Shown here: positions 14,031-22,292 of the stretch, in pieces | How positions within the stretch are numbered: the first letter of the stretch is position 1 | How the letters are laid out: each line of letters begins with the position of its first letter | Source: Acidimicrobiaceae bacterium | Lineage (GTDB): Bacteria > Actinomycetota > Acidimicrobiia > Acidimicrobiales > UBA8190 | Reading direction: 5' to 3' | DNA: 22,947 nt | Assembly (NCBI GenBank): GCA_003453695.1 | Contig: DMNK01000118.1 | Coordinates: 1-22,947 of the forward strand | Notes under the pieces: model-generated | The model's input: the letters and a program-made list of their open reading frames with translations, nothing else | Told to the model about the DNA's origin: nothing | Databases searched by the model: none | Program-made: the position numbers and the translations under genes

Positions 14031-16763
14031 ATGAGCGCGTCGGAGGCCGGGTCCCGGGCCGGGACCTATCCAGGCGAGTGGGAATTCGACGCCTTGCTGG
14101 CCGACGGTGCCACGGCCCACCTTCGGCCCATCCGCGAGAGCGACACCGAAGCCCTCATGGTCTTCCACTCCACGCTGTCCCCCGACACGGTGTACAAGCG
14201 CTTCTTCGGCTTCCACCCCGTGCTGAGCCCCGCCGAGGCGGAACACTTCGCCCACGTGGACTACGTCGACCGGTTCGCCTTGGTGGCCACCATGCGGGGC
14301 GAGCTCGTGGCCGTGGCCCGCTACGACCGCACCGACCCCGACACCGCTGACGTCGCTTTCGTCGTGGCCGACGCCTACCAGGGACGGGGCGTCGGATCCC
14401 TGCTCCTCGAGCACCTTGCTGCCGCGGCCCGCGAGCGGGGGATCCGCCGCTTCACGGCCCAGGTCCTCCACGGCAACCGGGCCATGCTCGGGGTGTTTCG
14501 CGACGCCGGCTTCGAGGTGGCGCTGTCCCGCTCGCGCGACGTGGTGGAAGTCGAGTTCTCCATCGTCGAGACCGACGAGGCCAGCCACGCAGCCGAAGAG
14601 CGTGAGCGCCGCGCCGACGTGGCCTCCATCCGCCGGCTCCTCCACCCCTCCACCCTGGCGGTGATCGGAGCCAGCCGGCGCCCCGCCACGATCGGGCACG
14701 CCCTGCTGCAGAACCTGCTTCGAGGGGAGTTCTCGGGGACCATCTATCCCGTCAACCCCGCTGCCACCTCGGTGCTCGGGGTGCCGGCGTACCCGGACAT
14801 CGCCTCGGTGCCGGGGCCGGTGGACCTGGCCGTGGTCGCCGTCCCGGCAAAGGCCGTGACGGGAACAGTCGAAGAATGCGGCCGGCACCAGGTGAAGGAC
14901 GTGCTCGTCGTCTCCGCAGGCTTCGCCGAGACAGACGACGAAGGTCGGGAACGCCAGCGGCAGCTGACCAGGGTCGCCCGTCGCTACGGGATGCGTCTCG
15001 TCGGTCCCAACTGCCTGGGCGTGGTCAACACTTCACCCGAGCCGTCGATGAACGCCACCTTCGCGCCCCTGGCTCCGGCGGCCGGGGACATCGGCTTCCT
15101 CTCGCAGTCGGGGGCGCTGGGCATCGCCGTGCTGGAGCGGGCCGTGGAGCTGGGCTTGGGGATCTCGGCCTTCGTCTCGGTGGGCAACAAGGCCGACGTG
15201 AGCGGCAACGACCTGCTGTGGTTCTGGGAGACCGACCCTCGCACCAAGGTCGTGCTGCTCTACCTGGAGTCCTTCGGGAACCCCCGCAAGTTCTCCCGCG
15301 TCGCCCGGCGTGTCGCCTCCACCAAGCCCATCGTGGCCCTGAAGGCGGGCCGCTCCACCCAGGGGGCCGGTGCCGCCCGCTCCCACACCGCGGCGTTGGC
15401 CACTCCCGAGGTCAACACGGAAGCGCTGTTTCGACAAGCCGGTGTGATCCGGGTGCGCACCATGGCCGAGATGTTCGACGTGCTGCTCCTGCTGGACACC
15501 CAACCGGTGCCTGCCGGCCGCCGCGTGGCCATCGTGGGCAACTCAGGGGGACCGGGAATCCTGGCGGCCGACGCCTGCCAGGAAGCGGAGCTGGAGCTGG
15601 CCGAGCTGGCCCCTGCCACCCGGGAGGCGCTGGCCTTCCTCCCCCCCGAGGCGTCGCTGGGGAACCCGGTGGACCTCGTCGCTGCGGCCACCCCCGAGCA
15701 CTACCGGCGGGCGCTCGACGCACTCCTCACCGACCCGGGAGTGGATGCCGTCATCGCCATCTTCACCCCGACCTTGGTCACCGCCACCGACGAGGTGCGC
15801 GCCGCCATCCTGGCGGCGGCGGACCGGCATCCGAACACGCCGACGGCAGCGGTGGTGCTGGAAACGGGAAGCGGCCCCCGGCAGCTCGGCACCGGGGCCA
15901 CCACCCGGGTGCCGGTCTTCCCCTTCCCCGAGGACGTGGTCCGTGCCCTGGGCCACGCCGCACGGTACGGAAGCTGGCTGCACCGGCCGCCGGGATCGGT
16001 GCCGCCTCTGGAAGGCTTCGACGCCGACACCGCCCGGGCCGCGGCGGCCGACCTGCTCCGGGGGGCGCCCGCCGAGGGACGCTGGCTCGACTGGTCGCAG
16101 ATGGAGGTGCTCCTCGGGGCGGCGGGGGTTCCACTCGTCGAGAGCCGGAGCGCAGATGGAGCCGAGGAGGCGGCGGCGGTGGCCGCCGACCTCGGGTTCC
16201 CGGTGGTGTTGAAGGCGGCGTCTTCGTCTCTGGTGCACAAGAGCGACGTCGGCGGCGTCGCCGTGAACCTCGCCACCCCCGAGGCGGTGCGAGACGCCTA
16301 TCGAGCCATGGAGGAGCGGCTCGGTCCGTCCATGGGAGGCGGCCTCATCCAGGTGATGGCGCCGCCGGGGGTGGAGACCATCGTGGGGGTCACTCAGGAC
16401 CCCGCCTTCGGACCACTGCTCGCCTTCGGGCTCGGGGGGACGGCCACCGAGCTTCTGGGCGACCTCGCCTTCCGGATCCTCCCCCTCACCGACCTCGACG
16501 CCGCCGAGCTCGTACGCTCGGTGCGCGCCGCCCCCCTCCTGCTCGGGTACCGCGGCGCGCCACCGGCGGACGTGGCGGCCCTGGAAAACCTCTTGCTCCG
16601 GGTGGGCGCCCTGGCCGAGGCCGTACCCGAGCTGCGCGAGCTCGACCTCAACCCGGTGATCGTCACCACCTCGGGCCTTGCCGCCGTGGACGCAAAGATC
16701 CGCTTGGCGTCCCAGCCGCTGGGTCCCGGTCCGCTGGCCCGGGTGCTGTCGCCCGCGACCTGA
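14031..16763 (+). CDS. GNAT acetyltransferase fused to ADP-forming acyl-CoA synthetase (Pat/ACD type)
   Basis: This 910-residue fusion begins with a GNAT domain (about 26-170; acetyl-CoA loop QGRGVGSLL near 118-126). A CoA-binding Rossmann domain follows (about 200-330, LAVIGASRRPATIG), then the succinyl-CoA-synthetase-like domain (about 340-510, FLSQSGALG, FVSVGNKADVSGNDLL, RSHTAALA). A C-terminal ATP-grasp domain (about 690-900) contains VLKAASSSLVHKSDVGGV and ELDLNPV. His452 in SHTAAL is at the place of the phosphohistidine of active ADP-forming acetyl-CoA synthetases. The protein could therefore make ATP from acetyl-CoA, or act as a Pat-type lysine acetyltransferase on acyl-CoA synthetases, or do both. 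In Salmonella Pat the GNAT domain is C-terminal. Start ATG 14031 follows GGAGGT. Its stop lies 6 bp from the end of the convergent por operon. Confidence 0.88.
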   Translation: MSASEAGSRAGTYPGEWEFDALLADGATAHLRPIRESDTEALMVFHSTLSPDTVYKRFFGFHPVLSPAEAEHFAHVDYVDRFALVATMRGELVAVARYDRTDPDTADVAFVVADAYQGRGVGSLLLEHLAAAARERGIRRFTAQVLHGNRAMLGVFRDAGFEVALSRSRDVVEVEFSIVETDEASHAAEERERRADVASIRRLLHPSTLAVIGASRRPATIGHALLQNLLRGEFSGTIYPVNPAATSVLGVPAYPDIASVPGPVDLAVVAVPAKAVTGTVEECGRHQVKDVLVVSAGFAETDDEGRERQRQLTRVARRYGMRLVGPNCLGVVNTSPEPSMNATFAPLAPAAGDIGFLSQSGALGIAVLERAVELGLGISAFVSVGNKADVSGNDLLWFWETDPRTKVVLLYLESFGNPRKFSRVARRVASTKPIVALKAGRSTQGAGAARSHTAALATPEVNTEALFRQAGVIRVRTMAEMFDVLLLLDTQPVPAGRRVAIVGNSGGPGILAADACQEAELELAELAPATREALAFLPPEASLGNPVDLVAAATPEHYRRALDALLTDPGVDAVIAIFTPTLVTATDEVRAAILAAADRHPNTPTAAVVLETGSGPRQLGTGATTRVPVFPFPEDVVRALGHAARYGSWLHRPPGSVPPLEGFDADTARAAAADLLRGAPAEGRWLDWSQMEVLLGAAGVPLVESRSADGAEEAAAVAADLGFPVVLKAASSSLVHKSDVGGVAVNLATPEAVRDAYRAMEERLGPSMGGGLIQVMAPPGVETIVGVTQDPAFGPLLAFGLGGTATELLGDLAFRILPLTDLDAAELVRSVRAAPLLLGYRGAPPADVAALENLLLRVGALAEAVPELRELDLNPVIVTTSGLAAVDAKIRLASQPLGPGPLARVLSPAT

Positions 16764-16769
16764 CGTCCC

Positions 16770-18401
16770 TCACACGACCTCGGGTTCCATGCGGATGGCG
16801 CCGCACGGGCATTCCTGGGCGCACATCCCGCACCCTTTGCAGTAGTCGTAGTCGATGGCGTAGCGCGCCCCGGGGCCGAGCTTGACCACGGCGTTGTCCG
16901 GGCACACCCCGAAGCAGTTGTCGCACTCGAAGCAATTCCCGCAGGACAGGCACCGGCGGGCCTCGAACAGCGCCGTCGGCTCCTCGAGCCCCTGCACCAC
17001 CTCGTCGAAGGTCGACGCCCGGCGCGCCTGCTCCAGGCGCGGTCGCAACGACCGGGGTGCATCGTCGTAGTACCAGGTGTTGAGCACCGACGGTCCCGCC
17101 AGCTCGTGTCGCGCCGGGGGCTCCCACGAAGACCCTCGCAGCCAGCCGTCGATGTGGCGGGCCGCCCGCTTGCCGTGCCCGATGGCGGTCGTCACGGTCC
17201 GCTCCGCCGGCACCATGTCCCCCCCGGCGAAGATCCCCGGGTGGCCGGTCATCATGTCCGGCCCCACCGCCACCACCCCGTCGCGAACGGCGATGTCCGA
17301 GTCGCCCGCCACGAGCGAAAGGTCCGACTGCTGTCCCAAGGCCAGCACCAGGGAGTCGGCTTGCAGCTCCTCGACCTCTCCGGTCGGCTGCGGAAAGCCG
17401 TCATGGTCCAGCACCATCCTCTCCAGCACCAGGCTGGTGCCGTTCACGGCCTTGACCGTGGACAGCCACCGCAATTGCACGCCCTCCTCGGCGGCTTCCT
17501 CCACCTCGACGTCGTGTGCAGGCATCCGGTCGCGGGTGCGCCGGTAGACGACCACGGCGTCGGTTGCCCCCAGGCGCCGGGCGGTCCGCGCCGCGTCCAT
17601 GGCGGTGTCCCCGCCCCCGTAGACGGCGACGCGTCTTCCCACGAAGGGCGCAGCACCATCCTCCACGGCGTGCAGCAAGCCGATGGCGTCGAGGACCCTG
17701 GCGGTGTCCCCCGCCGGGATGTACGCCCGTTTGGAGGTTTCCGCCCCGACCGCCAGGAACACGGCGTCGAAGCCGTCAGCCTCCATGGCGGCGACGGCGT
17801 CGGCGACCCTGTGGCCCGTGCGGAGCTCCACACCGAGCGAGAGGATGCGTTCGATCTCGGCGTCGAGCGCTTCACGCGGCAGGCGATAGCGCGGGATGCC
17901 GTAGCGCATCATGCCCCCGGGCGCGGCGCCCTCGTCGTACATGCTCACCGCGTGCCCCAACCGGCGGAGGTGGTAGGCGGCGGACAGCCCGGCGGGCCCC
18001 GCCCCCACGACCAGGACCCGCTTCCCCGAGAACGGTCCGCACGGGGGGAGCTCCCACCCCCGGCGGATGGCCTCGTCACCGAGGAACCGCTCGACGGCGT
18101 TGATGCCGACGGCTTCGTCCAGCTGGGCGCGGTTGCACGCCGTCTCGCAGGGGTGGTAGCAGACCCGACCCATCACCGCCGGCATGGGGTTGTCCTCCAC
18201 CACGGCCCGCCAGGCGTCCTGGTAGGCCCCCTCCTCGGCCAGGTACAGCCAGCGCTGGACGTTCTCCCCGGCCGGGCAGGCGTCGTTGCAGGGAGACAGG
18301 CGGTCGACGTACACAGGTCGCTCGACCCGCCAGCTCCCCGTCTTGTTGGCGAGGCTGGAGCCGACGTCGAGCGTGACGGCGAAGGGCTTGAGCATGGTCA
18401 T
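16770..18401 (-). CDS. GltD-like NAD(P)H flavoprotein fused to a C-terminal 2x[4Fe-4S] ferredoxin
   Basis: This 543-residue protein starts with the GltD/DPYD-type iron-sulfur region (Cys38, Cys42, Cys81, Cys85, Cys89). An FAD-binding motif GAGPAG (133-138), a second nucleotide-binding motif GGGDTAM (262-268) and a closing FAD motif (GIFAGGDM) follow. The last approximately 60 residues are a ferredoxin domain with Cys484, 487, 490, 493, 496 and 500, then Cys521, 524, 527 and 531. The first group has more cysteines than one cluster needs. The start ATGA overlaps the porB stop by 4 bp. The separate delta (ferredoxin) subunit of pyruvate:ferredoxin oxidoreductase is missing from the operon, so this tail probably replaces it and passes electrons to NAD(P)+. 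Glutamate synthase small subunit is unlikely, as no GltB is adjacent. Confidence 0.88.
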   Translation of the reverse strand: MTMLKPFAVTLDVGSSLANKTGSWRVERPVYVDRLSPCNDACPAGENVQRWLYLAEEGAYQDAWRAVVEDNPMPAVMGRVCYHPCETACNRAQLDEAVGINAVERFLGDEAIRRGWELPPCGPFSGKRVLVVGAGPAGLSAAYHLRRLGHAVSMYDEGAAPGGMMRYGIPRYRLPREALDAEIERILSLGVELRTGHRVADAVAAMEADGFDAVFLAVGAETSKRAYIPAGDTARVLDAIGLLHAVEDGAAPFVGRRVAVYGGGDTAMDAARTARRLGATDAVVVYRRTRDRMPAHDVEVEEAAEEGVQLRWLSTVKAVNGTSLVLERMVLDHDGFPQPTGEVEELQADSLVLALGQQSDLSLVAGDSDIAVRDGVVAVGPDMMTGHPGIFAGGDMVPAERTVTTAIGHGKRAARHIDGWLRGSSWEPPARHELAGPSVLNTWYYDDAPRSLRPRLEQARRASTFDEVVQGLEEPTALFEARRCLSCGNCFECDNCFGVCPDNAVVKLGPGARYAIDYDYCKGCGMCAQECPCGAIRMEPEVV

Positions 18402-19462
18402 GGTGCCGGCTCCCCGGTGCGGGCGGCGTCAGGACTCGAACACGCGCCTCCATGCCCGTCGTTCTCGGCGTCGCCGTCGAGCAAGCCGAAGCGCCGGATG
18501 TTGCGGTCGGCCAGCTGCTGTATTCGAGCCACCACGTCGGGTCGCGCCACGGGCTCGAACAGGTGGCGGTAGCGGCCCTGGAGCCGGAGGTAGTCCTCGA
18601 CGGGAAGGCGCCGCCTGATCTTCGCCACGCCGGTGATCTCCCCGTGCTCGGCCTCGAACACGGGGAACAGGCCGGTCTCCTTGGCCAGCCGGGCCAGACG
18701 GACGGTGTCGTGCGTGGCGCTCCCCCACCCGAGAGGGCACGGAACGAACACATGGAGGTAGCGGGCCCCGCGCATGGTCATGGCCCGGTGCACCTTGTAC
18801 TCGAGGTCGTGCAGCTCGGAGATGGTGGCGGTGGCCACGTAGGGGATCTCGTGGGCCACAGCCAGAAGGGGGAGGTTCTTGCCCTGGCCGAAGGCGTTCC
18901 CCAGCGCGTCGCCGATTGCCTCGGTGGTGGCCGTGCGGGCCGCCGGGGGCGTGGCGCTCGAGCGCTGCACCCCCGTGTTCATGTATGCCTCGTTGTCGTA
19001 ACAGACGAAGAGCACGTCGTCGTTGCGCTCGAACATCCCCGACAGGCAACCGAAGCCGATGTCCACGGTGCCGCCGTCACCGGCCTGGCCGACCACCCGG
19101 ACATCGGTCCTGCCCTTCGCCTTGAAGGCGGCGGCGACCCCGGTGGCCACGGCGGGAGCGTTGCCGAACAGCGAGTGCAGCCACGGCACGCGCCACGAAG
19201 TCTCGGGATACGGAGTCGAGAACACCTCCAGACATCCCGTGGCGTTGACCGCCACCATCTGGCCGGCCGTGGCCTCCATCGCCGCGTCGAGGACATAACG
19301 CGCCCCCAGCGCCTCACCGCACCCTTGGCAGGCCCGGTGGCCGGAACTGAGTGAGTTGTTGCGCCTCGTCGCCGACTGCACCGACCGGTCCTCGGATCCG
19401 ACCAGGCGATTCCCGACCGCAAAGCTGCCCGTTTGGTAGAACCTGACCGCTCGGTAGCCCAC
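18398..19462 (-). CDS. porB: pyruvate:ferredoxin oxidoreductase-type beta subunit
   Basis: This 354-residue beta subunit of a 2-oxoacid:ferredoxin oxidoreductase binds thiamine diphosphate and one [4Fe-4S] cluster. The cluster ligands are Cys45 and Cys48 (ACQGCGE), Cys77 (ATGCLEV) and Cys242 (VPCPLGW). The thiamine diphosphate/Mg site is GDGGTVDIG at 128-136 with the Asn in CYDNEAYMNTG. This set marks the POR/VOR class. Start GTG 19462 follows GGAGG, 9 bp after porA. The C-terminal approximately 25 residues are divergent. Pyruvate is the likely substrate given separate alpha, beta and gamma subunits, but a branched 2-oxoacid cannot be excluded. Confidence 0.92.
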   Translation of the reverse strand: MGYRAVRFYQTGSFAVGNRLVGSEDRSVQSATRRNNSLSSGHRACQGCGEALGARYVLDAAMEATAGQMVAVNATGCLEVFSTPYPETSWRVPWLHSLFGNAPAVATGVAAAFKAKGRTDVRVVGQAGDGGTVDIGFGCLSGMFERNDDVLFVCYDNEAYMNTGVQRSSATPPAARTATTEAIGDALGNAFGQGKNLPLLAVAHEIPYVATATISELHDLEYKVHRAMTMRGARYLHVFVPCPLGWGSATHDTVRLARLAKETGLFPVFEAEHGEITGVAKIRRRLPVEDYLRLQGRYRHLFEPVARPDVVARIQQLADRNIRRFGLLDGDAENDGHGGACSSPDAARTGEPAP

Positions 19463-19471
19463 GTCGCCTCC

Positions 19472-20725
19472 TCAGCTCAGCCGGGCGGCGACGACGCCCG
19501 CGTCGCGCAGCACGTTCTCCGCCGTCGGGCCTGATCGCCGCACCGCTGCCATCCGGGCCAGCTCGCCTTGGACGAGACTGCGATCGAGATCGAGGAAGCG
19601 GAGCGACTCCAGCTGGCCGGCGTCGGCGTCGCCCAGAAGCTCGAGCAGCGACGCCTTGGTGATGGCGCGGCCGCCCAGGCCGGCGATCACACAGTGCACA
19701 TCGAGCGGGAGGCCCGACAGCGCCGTGGACAGGTCGTGGGCCAGGATGCCTCCGGCGCCCGGGGCAAGGGCCTTCTCCACCACGACCACCCGTTCGGCGC
19801 GCTCGAGGGCGTGGCGCACGGCGGCGGCGGGGAACGGCCGAAAGGCCCCGATCCCGACCACACCGACGCGCTGTCCCGAGGCGCGCAGTTCGTCCACGGT
19901 GTCCTTGATCGTGCCCAGCACCGAACCGAGGGCGACCACCACCGTCCGGGCGTCCTCCGATCGATAGGAGCTGACGAGGCCGCCCGATCGGCGGCCGAAG
20001 GCAGAGGCGAACTCCGAGGCGATCTCCTCGATGGCATCGAGGGCCTGGAGCTGCTTCACGTGGGCCAGGTAGCGCACTTCGCTGAAGGCCTCGGGCCCCA
20101 CCATGGCCCCGATCGAGACGGGCGCAGCCGGGTCGAGCACCTGACGAGGCTCGTAGCGGGGCAAGAACGAGTCCACGGCCTCCTGGGCGGGCACGTCGAC
20201 CTCTTCGAAGGCGTGGGTGAGCACGAACCCGTCCATGTTCACCATCACCGGCAGCGAGAGCTGCTCGGCCAGGCGGAAGGCCTGCACGTGGAGGTCGGCT
20301 GCCTCCTGGTTGGTCTCGGCGAAGAGCTGGACCCAGCCGGCGTCACGTACCGCCATGGCGTCGGAGTGGTCGTTCCAGATGTTGATGGGAGCCCCGATGG
20401 CCCGGTTGGCCACTGTCATCACGATGGGGAGACCCAGTCCCGAGGCGTTGTAGACGGCCTCGATCATGAAGAGAAGGCCCTGGCTGGAGGTTGCCGTATA
20501 CGACCGGGCCCCTGCCGCCGAGGCCCCGATGCAGACCGACATGGCGGCGAATTCGGACTCGACGTTCAAGAATTCGCACGGAGCGAGCTGGCCGGCTCCG
20601 ACCAGCGTGCTCAACCGTTCGATGATGTGCGTCTGGGGGGAGATCGGGTAGGCGCAGACCACCTCGGGCCTGCACCGTGCCACCGTCTCGGCGACGGCCC
20701 GCGACCCCTCAAGCTGGCGCGCCAA
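19472..20725 (-). CDS. porA: pyruvate:ferredoxin oxidoreductase-type alpha subunit
   Basis: This 417-residue alpha subunit has the typical start GSRAVAETVARCRP, then AYPISPQTHI (25-34). ESEFAAMS (56-63) contains the Glu that activates thiamine diphosphate, and SSQGLLFMIEAVY follows. The second half (about 260-417) is the transketolase C-terminal-like domain (VVALGSVLGTIKDTVDELR). Translation starts at TTG 20725, inside the end of porG (17-bp overlap). AGGAGG lies about 7 bases before this TTG, and no better start exists. No Fe-S cluster is expected in this subunit. It is followed closely by porB in the same operon. Confidence 0.92.
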   Translation of the reverse strand: MARQLEGSRAVAETVARCRPEVVCAYPISPQTHIIERLSTLVGAGQLAPCEFLNVESEFAAMSVCIGASAAGARSYTATSSQGLLFMIEAVYNASGLGLPIVMTVANRAIGAPINIWNDHSDAMAVRDAGWVQLFAETNQEAADLHVQAFRLAEQLSLPVMVNMDGFVLTHAFEEVDVPAQEAVDSFLPRYEPRQVLDPAAPVSIGAMVGPEAFSEVRYLAHVKQLQALDAIEEIASEFASAFGRRSGGLVSSYRSEDARTVVVALGSVLGTIKDTVDELRASGQRVGVVGIGAFRPFPAAAVRHALERAERVVVVEKALAPGAGGILAHDLSTALSGLPLDVHCVIAGLGGRAITKASLLELLGDADAGQLESLRFLDLDRSLVQGELARMAAVRRSGPTAENVLRDAGVVAARLS

Positions 20726-21326
20726 CGCCCGCCTCCTCGATCTCCCCGCTCACTCGGCCCTGGATCATCCGGTACGCCGCCCGGGCGGCGGCCACGTTGG
20801 CCTCGGCCACGGGTCCGGGGAACCGGTCGTGGATGGCGCTCGAGACCGACTCGAGCGACACGACGCCCGTCATGGCCGCCAAGCCGCCCAACAGCGCCGC
20901 GTTGGGCAACGGGCGACCGGTGTGCTTGCGGGCCAGCTCGGTGCCGGGGACGGTCAGGAGCCGCTCGGGAGGAAACCGGCCGAAGAGCTCCGAAAGCCCG
21001 AGGTGCTCGGAGGTCCGAGACGAATTCACGAGCACGTACCCGAGGGGGCGGAGGCCGGAGAAGCAGTCCACTTGATGCAGGAGGGTGGGATCCTGCACGA
21101 CCAGCGCGTCGGGCTCGGTCACCGGCTCCCGGGTGCGGATGGGGGAGTCGGAGATGCGGCAGAACGACACCACCGGGGCACCGGTGCGCTCGGAGCCGAA
21201 GCTGGGGAAGGCCTGGGCGTGGCGCCCCTCTGCGAAGGCGGCCACCGAGAGCAGCTCTGCAGCGGTGACGACGCCTTGGCCTCCCCGGCCGTGCAGGCGC
21301 ACCTGGAACACCCTGTCGTCGGTCAC
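20709..21326 (-). CDS. porG: pyruvate:ferredoxin oxidoreductase-type gamma subunit
   Basis: This 205-residue gamma subunit (2-oxoacid oxidoreductase, catalytic domain PF01558) begins FQVRLHGRGGQGVVTAAELL. The glycine-rich GRGGQG (13-18) binds CoA. Further landmarks are PSFGSERTGAPV and LPNAALLGGLAA. Its length is normal for gamma alone. GTG 21326 is used because it starts directly before the conserved region, although its purine-rich site GGGGAAG is very close. The frame runs open upstream, but that part is not conserved-looking and crosses the preceding gene. It is the first por gene, 83 bp after the split-barrel gene, and the gap carries DosR-box-like palindromes. Confidence 0.88.
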   Translation of the reverse strand: MTDDRVFQVRLHGRGGQGVVTAAELLSVAAFAEGRHAQAFPSFGSERTGAPVVSFCRISDSPIRTREPVTEPDALVVQDPTLLHQVDCFSGLRPLGYVLVNSSRTSEHLGLSELFGRFPPERLLTVPGTELARKHTGRPLPNAALLGGLAAMTGVVSLESVSSAIHDRFPGPVAEANVAAARAAYRMIQGRVSGEIEEAGVGAPA

Positions 21327-21362
21327 CTTCCCCAGGATGTGTCCGCAGGCGGGATGGCTCCA

Positions 21363-21417
21363 GGGACCTAGGTCATGGACAGAGGTCGGTGACGACGGGC
21401 GTGGGGCCCCTAGTCCC
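21363..21417. promoter_or_regulatory. two DosR-box-like sites before the por genes
   Basis: GGGACCTAGGTCAT (21363-21376) contains a perfect 10-bp palindrome, GACCTAGGTC (21365-21374), but only one full half-site. GGGCCCCTAGTCCC (21404-21417) matches the DosR core at 11 of 14 positions and overlaps the preceding stop codon. The first lies 36 bp before the porG start. They could give the por genes their own promoter inside the longer operon. No matching -10 could be fixed. Confidence 0.4.
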
Positions 21418-21862
21418 CCACCCCCGAATGCCGGATGCGCCGGCCCGAGAAGGAGGGCGTGGCGATGGCGATCCAATGCTCCTTGGCGCCCGATGCCCAG
21501 GGGTAGAGCCGGTGCGAACGAACGCGCTCCGACCACCGGTCGATGGCGTCGGTGATCTCCCGGCCCACCCCGGTGACGAGGACGCTCCATCCCTCGCGGT
21601 ACAGCTCGTCGATGCCGTCGATCTCGAACGCCACCTTTCCCAGGACCGACGAATCCAACTTGGTACCGGGGTCGGTGCGGAAGGCGACCGTCCGGCCGTC
21701 GAGGACGTAGTTGACCGGTACCGCCCCGGGCTGTCCTTCGTGGTCGACGAAGACGACCCGACCCACCGAGTGCGCGGCCAGCAGGGCCAGGCACTCCTCC
21801 TCGGGGATCTCCTCGAGCACCTCCGTGCCCGGGTGAGGTTCGGGTCGGTCGTCGCCGGTCAC
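21410..21862 (-). CDS. pyridoxamine 5'-phosphate oxidase-like split-barrel protein
   Basis: This 150-residue protein matches the PNPOx-like flavin/F420-binding split barrel (Pyridox_ox_2 type): LALLAAHSVGRVVFVD (about 26-41), AVPVNYVLDGRTVAFRTDPGTKL (about 47-69), VAFEIDGIDE, GWSVLVTGVG. Members reduce or sequester small molecules or bind FMN, F420 or heme, and the substrate is unknown. Start GTG 21862 lies 4 bp after the OsmC stop. The second copy of this family at 22293-22754 flanks OsmC on the other side, and the two share the same layout. A relative, Rv0080, belongs to the DosR regulon of M. tuberculosis. Confidence 0.85.
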   Translation of the reverse strand: MTGDDRPEPHPGTEVLEEIPEEECLALLAAHSVGRVVFVDHEGQPGAVPVNYVLDGRTVAFRTDPGTKLDSSVLGKVAFEIDGIDELYREGWSVLVTGVGREITDAIDRWSERVRSHRLYPWASGAKEHWIAIATPSFSGRRIRHSGVGD

Positions 21863-21866
21863 TCGA

Positions 21867-22286
21867 TCACATGCCTACCGCAGAATCGAGGGGTCGTTCC
21901 CCCACCTCGAGATCGAACTGCACCTCGGGGGCCTCCACCAGCGAATTGTGCACCGTGCAGTGGGTCGCCACCGCCATCAGGGCGGGAATTCGATCCTCGG
22001 GGATCCCCTCGGGGAGCTGGAGCACGATCCCGATGCGGTCGACGCGGGCGGGACCGCTGGCCATCGAATAGCTGGCATCCACGGCAAGTCCCTCCGTGGA
22101 CAGTCCGTGACGATCCAGGAAGCGCCGGACGTAGAAGGCGACGCACGACGCCAGGCTGGCCACGAACAACTCAGTGGGCGTGGGCGCCGTGTCGCTCCCG
22201 CCGTCGGCCCGGGGTTGGTCCACGCCCAGCGTGTGCTGACGGATGGTGATGTCGAAGCGGTCCTGCTCCACGTGGGCGACGCGCAT
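21867..22286 (-). CDS. OsmC/Ohr family peroxiredoxin-like protein
   Basis: This 139-residue OsmC-fold protein has the two conserved cysteines: Cys48 in VASLASCVAFYV on the central helix and Cys110 in ATHCTVHNSL. PTEL (37-40) before the helix supplies the conserved Glu. Such proteins use the cysteine pair to reduce organic hydroperoxides. The HCTVHNSL ending is of the YhfA/OsmC-like subtype and not classical Ohr. ATG 22286 lies 6 bp after the upstream gene and the stop is 4 bp before the next, so it is within an operon between two split-barrel genes. It probably protects oxygen-sensitive enzymes encoded downstream. That is inference. Confidence 0.88.
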   Translation of the reverse strand: MRVAHVEQDRFDITIRQHTLGVDQPRADGGSDTAPTPTELFVASLASCVAFYVRRFLDRHGLSTEGLAVDASYSMASGPARVDRIGIVLQLPEGIPEDRIPALMAVATHCTVHNSLVEAPEVQFDLEVGERPLDSAVGM

Positions 22287-22292
22287 GCCGTC

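Noticed and set aside
12768..14888. Very long minus-strand open frame (706 codons) opposite adh and the start of the synthetase
   Set aside because: It is a shadow frame with no recognisable domain. The plus-strand genes have complete family motifs.
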